In this document: one piece after another, positions 26,360 through 28,424 of the stretch
Position numbering within the stretch: position 1 is the first letter of the stretch
Layout: each line of letters starts with the position of its first letter
Source: a virus
DNA: 28,424 bases
Strand: one strand, 5' to 3'
Virus record (IMG/VR): IMGVR_UViG_3300017727_000112
Span: 1 to 28,424 of that record
Notes under the pieces: generated by a model
Told to the model about the DNA's origin: nothing
The model's database searches: none
Seen by the model: the letters and a program-made list of their open reading frames with translations, nothing else
Program-made: the position numbers and the translations under genes

Positions 26360-27445
26360 ATGTCTCAAATTAATGTCGGCACAGCAAATGCCAGTATTCT
26401 AAAACTTGGATCCTATAACGGAATTGATAATTTTCCAACAGGTTTGTCTGCTGGTGATGCAGGATCTATGGTATTTGATAGTTCAACTGGACAACTTGCT
26501 TTCTGGGATGGAACTGATTGGAAACTAGTAAAAGGTGGTGGAACTCAAGACGGTCTTACAGCAGATGGAGCATTCTCTCAATTATCTGATGTTGCCGATA
26601 AAGGATACACAGGTATTCAAACTCTTTACACTACATTTAACGAAACTGTAGCACCTGTAGAAGTTCAAGTTAACTTTAGTGTTCCAAATGGTCCATGGTA
26701 CATGGTTAGTTTTGCAATGCCAGCTGGATACCGTTGGGATGCTGATAATATGAACGGCACTGTTGGTGCTGGTGTATACAATAACACTAATAGTACTCAT
26801 AGCAGTACCACGAGACCTAGAAGAACAGGAACAGTTCCAAATATGGGAACACGCCAAATTGGAGAAATTTATAACGTATCTCAAATTGAAAGTGTTTCAA
26901 ACGCTGCTGCAAGAGGATGGTATGTTGGAGGAGCTGGTTATAATACAGGGTGGAAAGCAATTGAATATTATAATCACGGAACTCAAACCAATTTTTCTTT
27001 ATCTGAAATTACAGCACTGAGAAATATTGTAACGCAATTATCTTCATATACTCCACACTGTGGATTAGAAGTTGACGCTCAAGGTCTTGGTTCTGCCACC
27101 AATTGGAGACAAGATTATACTGGTAATATTGGTGGTCATGGTAATTGGTTGAGAATCGGAAATGATTATATGAGATCAACTCCATCAGAAAACGCATCTG
27201 ACGAAAGAGGGGTAGCTTTCTTCTGGACACATAACTCATATCAAGCAGAACTATTTGGCGGTGGATCACTTGATTATGCTGTTAGTGGGGGTACGCCATC
27301 TGGTCTTCCAAACGGATTTATTTTACCCGATGCAGTTAAATTTAGTGGAACTACTGGAGGAGGATCAATGTTTGGAACTCCATATATGAACTTCTCGGGA
27401 TTTGAAAATAGAAGAAATAATAGAAACTATTTCTTGTGTAAGTAA
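26360..27445 (+). CDS. Short tail fibre/adhesin paralogue (361 aa)
   Basis: Starts MSQINVGTANASILKLGSYN; residues about 32-57 hold the shared module AGDAGSMVFDSSTGQLAFWD, GTDWKLV. Downstream is a beta-rich segment (VEVQVNFSVPNGPWYMVSFA) and a Gly/Asn/Tyr-rich distal part with a cysteine in PHCGLEV and another in the last residues (YFLCK). The end differs from the other two short fibres, so the shared N-terminal module seems to carry unrelated tips, as in exchangeable phage adhesins. No catalytic motif is seen. It lies 24 nt before the second oxygenase gene. A host-range role is inferred from domain layout and position. Confidence 0.7.
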   Translation: MSQINVGTANASILKLGSYNGIDNFPTGLSAGDAGSMVFDSSTGQLAFWDGTDWKLVKGGGTQDGLTADGAFSQLSDVADKGYTGIQTLYTTFNETVAPVEVQVNFSVPNGPWYMVSFAMPAGYRWDADNMNGTVGAGVYNNTNSTHSSTTRPRRTGTVPNMGTRQIGEIYNVSQIESVSNAAARGWYVGGAGYNTGWKAIEYYNHGTQTNFSLSEITALRNIVTQLSSYTPHCGLEVDAQGLGSATNWRQDYTGNIGGHGNWLRIGNDYMRSTPSENASDERGVAFFWTHNSYQAELFGGGSLDYAVSGGTPSGLPNGFILPDAVKFSGTTGGGSMFGTPYMNFSGFENRRNNRNYFLCK

Positions 27446-27469
27446 TGCTATAATTAAAATAAAAATATT

Positions 27470-28093
27470 ATGAGTTTTGATAATTTTATTATGGAAGTGC
27501 CTGGAGCATTTTCAAAATCTTGGTGTAACAGCGTAATTGAACAATTTGAAAAAGATAAAAATCTTCAATTGGATGGAACATGTGGATCAAATATAAATGG
27601 GTCATCTACTGTAGATAAAAAAATAAAAGATGGAACAGAAATTTGTGTTAACCCAGAATTACTAGGAAATCCTGAATGGAGACCATTACTAGAACCTTTT
27701 CAAAAAATTTTAAAAAAACATATAAAAAATTATTGTAAAAGATATTCCTTTGTGGATGAAAGTAATGATACAGAAAGCGGATTAAATGGAATTGCAAAAT
27801 TGGAACTAGAACCAGAATTTAATATTCAAAAATTTTATCCAGAAAAAGGATTTTTTGTTTGGCATGTTGAAACTGGTTCTGATACCAATTCATATAGACA
27901 ACTTGTTTGGATGATATACTTAAATGATCTTAAAGATAAAGGAGGAACTCTTTTTAAATTTCAAGATATTAGATGTAAACCACAAAAAGGAAAATTAGTT
28001 ATATGGCCTGCTGGTTGGACACATTTTCATAAGTCGGAAATTTCTCCATCAGAAATTAAATATATTGCAACAGGGTGGTACAAATACGCATAA
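27470..28093 (+). CDS. 2OG-Fe(II) oxygenase, prolyl-4-hydroxylase-like, with HxE motif
   Basis: A 207-residue protein. Visible landmarks: NIQKFYPEKGFFVWHVETG with H132-x-E134 as the likely metal pair, LVWMIYLND, GGTLFKFQDI, then GKLVIWPAGWTHFHKSEIS with H185 (or H187) as distal ligand, and EIKYIATGWY with K197 as a possible 2-oxoglutarate contact. This is the P4H-like 2OG-Fe(II) layout (PF13640 type), but the usual HxD is HxE. I recall the same WH.E pattern in marine phage members of the family, so it is probably functional. It is clearly different from the HxD oxygenase 2 kb upstream, so the cassette carries two distinct oxygenases. Its stop codon lies inside a late-promoter-like CATAAATA. 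Substrate unknown. Confidence 0.75.
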   Translation: MSFDNFIMEVPGAFSKSWCNSVIEQFEKDKNLQLDGTCGSNINGSSTVDKKIKDGTEICVNPELLGNPEWRPLLEPFQKILKKHIKNYCKRYSFVDESNDTESGLNGIAKLELEPEFNIQKFYPEKGFFVWHVETGSDTNSYRQLVWMIYLNDLKDKGGTLFKFQDIRCKPQKGKLVIWPAGWTHFHKSEISPSEIKYIATGWYKYA

Positions 28094-28096
28094 ATA
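28089..28096 (+). promoter_or_regulatory. Late-promoter-like CATAAATA box overlapping a stop codon
   Basis: The box matches seven of eight positions of the T4 late consensus TATAAATA. The TAA stop of the preceding oxygenase gene (28091-28093) is contained in it. It is 28 nt upstream of the ATG at 28125, a distance suited to a start site just before the small coiled-coil gene. Confidence 0.55.
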
Positions 28097-28124
28097 ATCA
28101 TATACACAATTACCTGTGATAACC

Positions 28125-28322
28125 ATGGATCCAGCACAACTCAAAACAAACTTTGAAGAGCAGATTGCTACAACCGAAAAGCAAATTGCTGAACTCGAAG
28201 CAAACCTTATTAAAGCAAAAGAGTATAAGATTAAACTAGAAGGCGGTCTAGAAACTCTAGGTCTTCTAGAAGACAAACCTGAAGAAGAAGCAGCACCTGC
28301 AGCAGAAACAACAGAAGAATAA
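28125..28322 (+). CDS. Small acidic coiled-coil protein (65 aa), conserved cyanophage hypothetical
   Basis: Starts MDPAQLKTNFEEQIATTEKQ and continues as an uninterrupted charged helix (IAELEANLIKAKEYKIKLEG) with heptad-like hydrophobic spacing, then an acidic Glu/Ala/Pro/Thr tail (EEEAAPAAETTEE). I recognise this as a small conserved hypothetical near the neck genes of T4-like cyanophages; function unknown. An in-frame GTG at 28116 would add three residues (MIT), but the ATG fits known homologues better. The gene has its own late-promoter-like box upstream and a strong terminator right after its stop, so it looks like a separate one-gene late unit, possibly for high expression. Confidence 0.75.
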   Translation: MDPAQLKTNFEEQIATTEKQIAELEANLIKAKEYKIKLEGGLETLGLLEDKPEEEAAPAAETTEE

Positions 28323-28329
28323 CTCTCAG

Positions 28330-28365
28330 ATCCCTTCTTCCTAAATAGGTAAGAAGGGATTTTTG
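28330..28365 (+). terminator. Rho-independent terminator after the small coiled-coil gene
   Basis: A perfect 10-bp stem (ATCCCTTCTT at 28330-28339 with AAGAAGGGAT at 28351-28360) encloses an 11-base loop and is followed by TTTTTG. The loop itself contains CCTA-AA-TAGG, which can extend the hairpin with one bulged base. Confidence 0.85.
28341..28347 (+). promoter_or_regulatory. Late-promoter-like CTAAATA box inside the terminator loop
   Basis: CTAAATA, identical to the box before the long fibre gene, occupies the loop of the terminator hairpin, 24 nt upstream of the ATG at 28372. Start of transcription would then fall within or just after the 3' arm of the stem, so the new transcript would not carry a full hairpin. 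Confidence 0.5.
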
Positions 28366-28371
28366 TGTGTA

Positions 28372-28424
28372 ATGGCGTCTCCAAATTCAAGAGCTGATCT
28401 TATCACATATTGTAAGAGGCAACT
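28372..28424 (+). CDS. Start of a probable gp13-like neck protein (truncated by window end)
   Basis: Only 17 complete codons are visible (MASPNSRADLITYCKRQ). This opening, M.SPN.R.....YC.R.L, resembles the N-terminus of cyanophage gp13-type neck/head-completion proteins, and gp13 is the expected neighbour after the fibre region in T4-like genomes. The identification from so few residues is tentative. It is preceded by the terminator hairpin and its embedded late-promoter-like box; an AAGGGA in the 3' stem arm is the nearest Shine-Dalgarno-like sequence but is about 12 nt from the ATG. Confidence 0.45.
   Translation, partial: MASPNSRADLITYCKRQ

Noticed and set aside
23386-27445. Diversity-generating retroelement acting on the adhesin cassette
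   Set aside because: No reverse transcriptase gene and no template/variable repeat pair was found in the window; it could only lie outside.
27449-27454. TATAAT before the P4H-like oxygenase
   Set aside because: No -35-like sequence is at proper distance and no late box is present; the AT-rich gap makes chance likely.
28116-28124. GTG start for the small coiled-coil protein
   Set aside because: It adds only MIT, a GTG is less likely than the adjacent ATG, and the MDPAQLKTNFEEQ start matches remembered homologues.

Overview
The window is a dense, single-strand (+) block of virion structural genes from what looks like a T4-like cyanophage, a marine myovirus of Synechococcus or Prochlorococcus (Kyanoviridae type). 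This rests on five things: AT-rich coding sequence; three giant tail or baseplate proteins built from modules typical of marine T4-like phages (DUF4815-type wedge protein, GxGY beta repeats, pectin-lyase-like fibre, GDTMTG and LDADLLDG fibre motifs); small conserved cyanophage hypotheticals; 2OG-Fe(II) oxygenases; and late-promoter-like CTAAATA / CATAAATA boxes. The identification is by recognition of protein families, not by a search. No tRNA, integrase, transposase or CRISPR was seen, and no gap between genes exceeds about 50 bases.

Layout. 1-8061 is the 3' part of a giant DUF4815-type virion protein whose reading frame is open to the left edge. 8071-8277 is a small coiled-coil protein. 8264-13252 (overlapping it by 14 nt) is a 1662-residue repeat-rich fibre or adhesin. 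13254-13754 is a 166-residue conserved structural protein. After a 45-nt gap with a late-promoter-like box comes the 3194-residue long tail fibre / receptor-binding protein (13800-23384). Next is an adhesin cassette of three related short fibres (23386-24480 with a fibrinogen-like domain, 25354-26346, 26360-27445). They are interleaved with an 87-residue helical protein (24500-24763) and two unrelated-looking 2OG-Fe(II) oxygenases (24750-25325 and 27470-28093). A one-gene unit follows: a late-promoter-like box over the preceding stop codon, a 65-residue acidic coiled-coil protein, and a terminator hairpin whose loop carries another CTAAATA box. The final 53 bases start a gene that resembles cyanophage gp13 (neck protein).

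How they fit together. The giant proteins probably form the distal baseplate and fibre complex, and the short fibres are likely accessory host-contact proteins. The oxygenases sit among the short fibres and could modify fibres or host surface components, but that is inference. The most interesting structural signal is in the 1662-residue protein. A roughly 65-residue beta module recurs four times, and at least three copies look nested inside other domains, including one that splits a cupredoxin-like domain. The most interesting regulatory signal is the combined terminator and late-promoter hairpin in front of the gp13-like gene.
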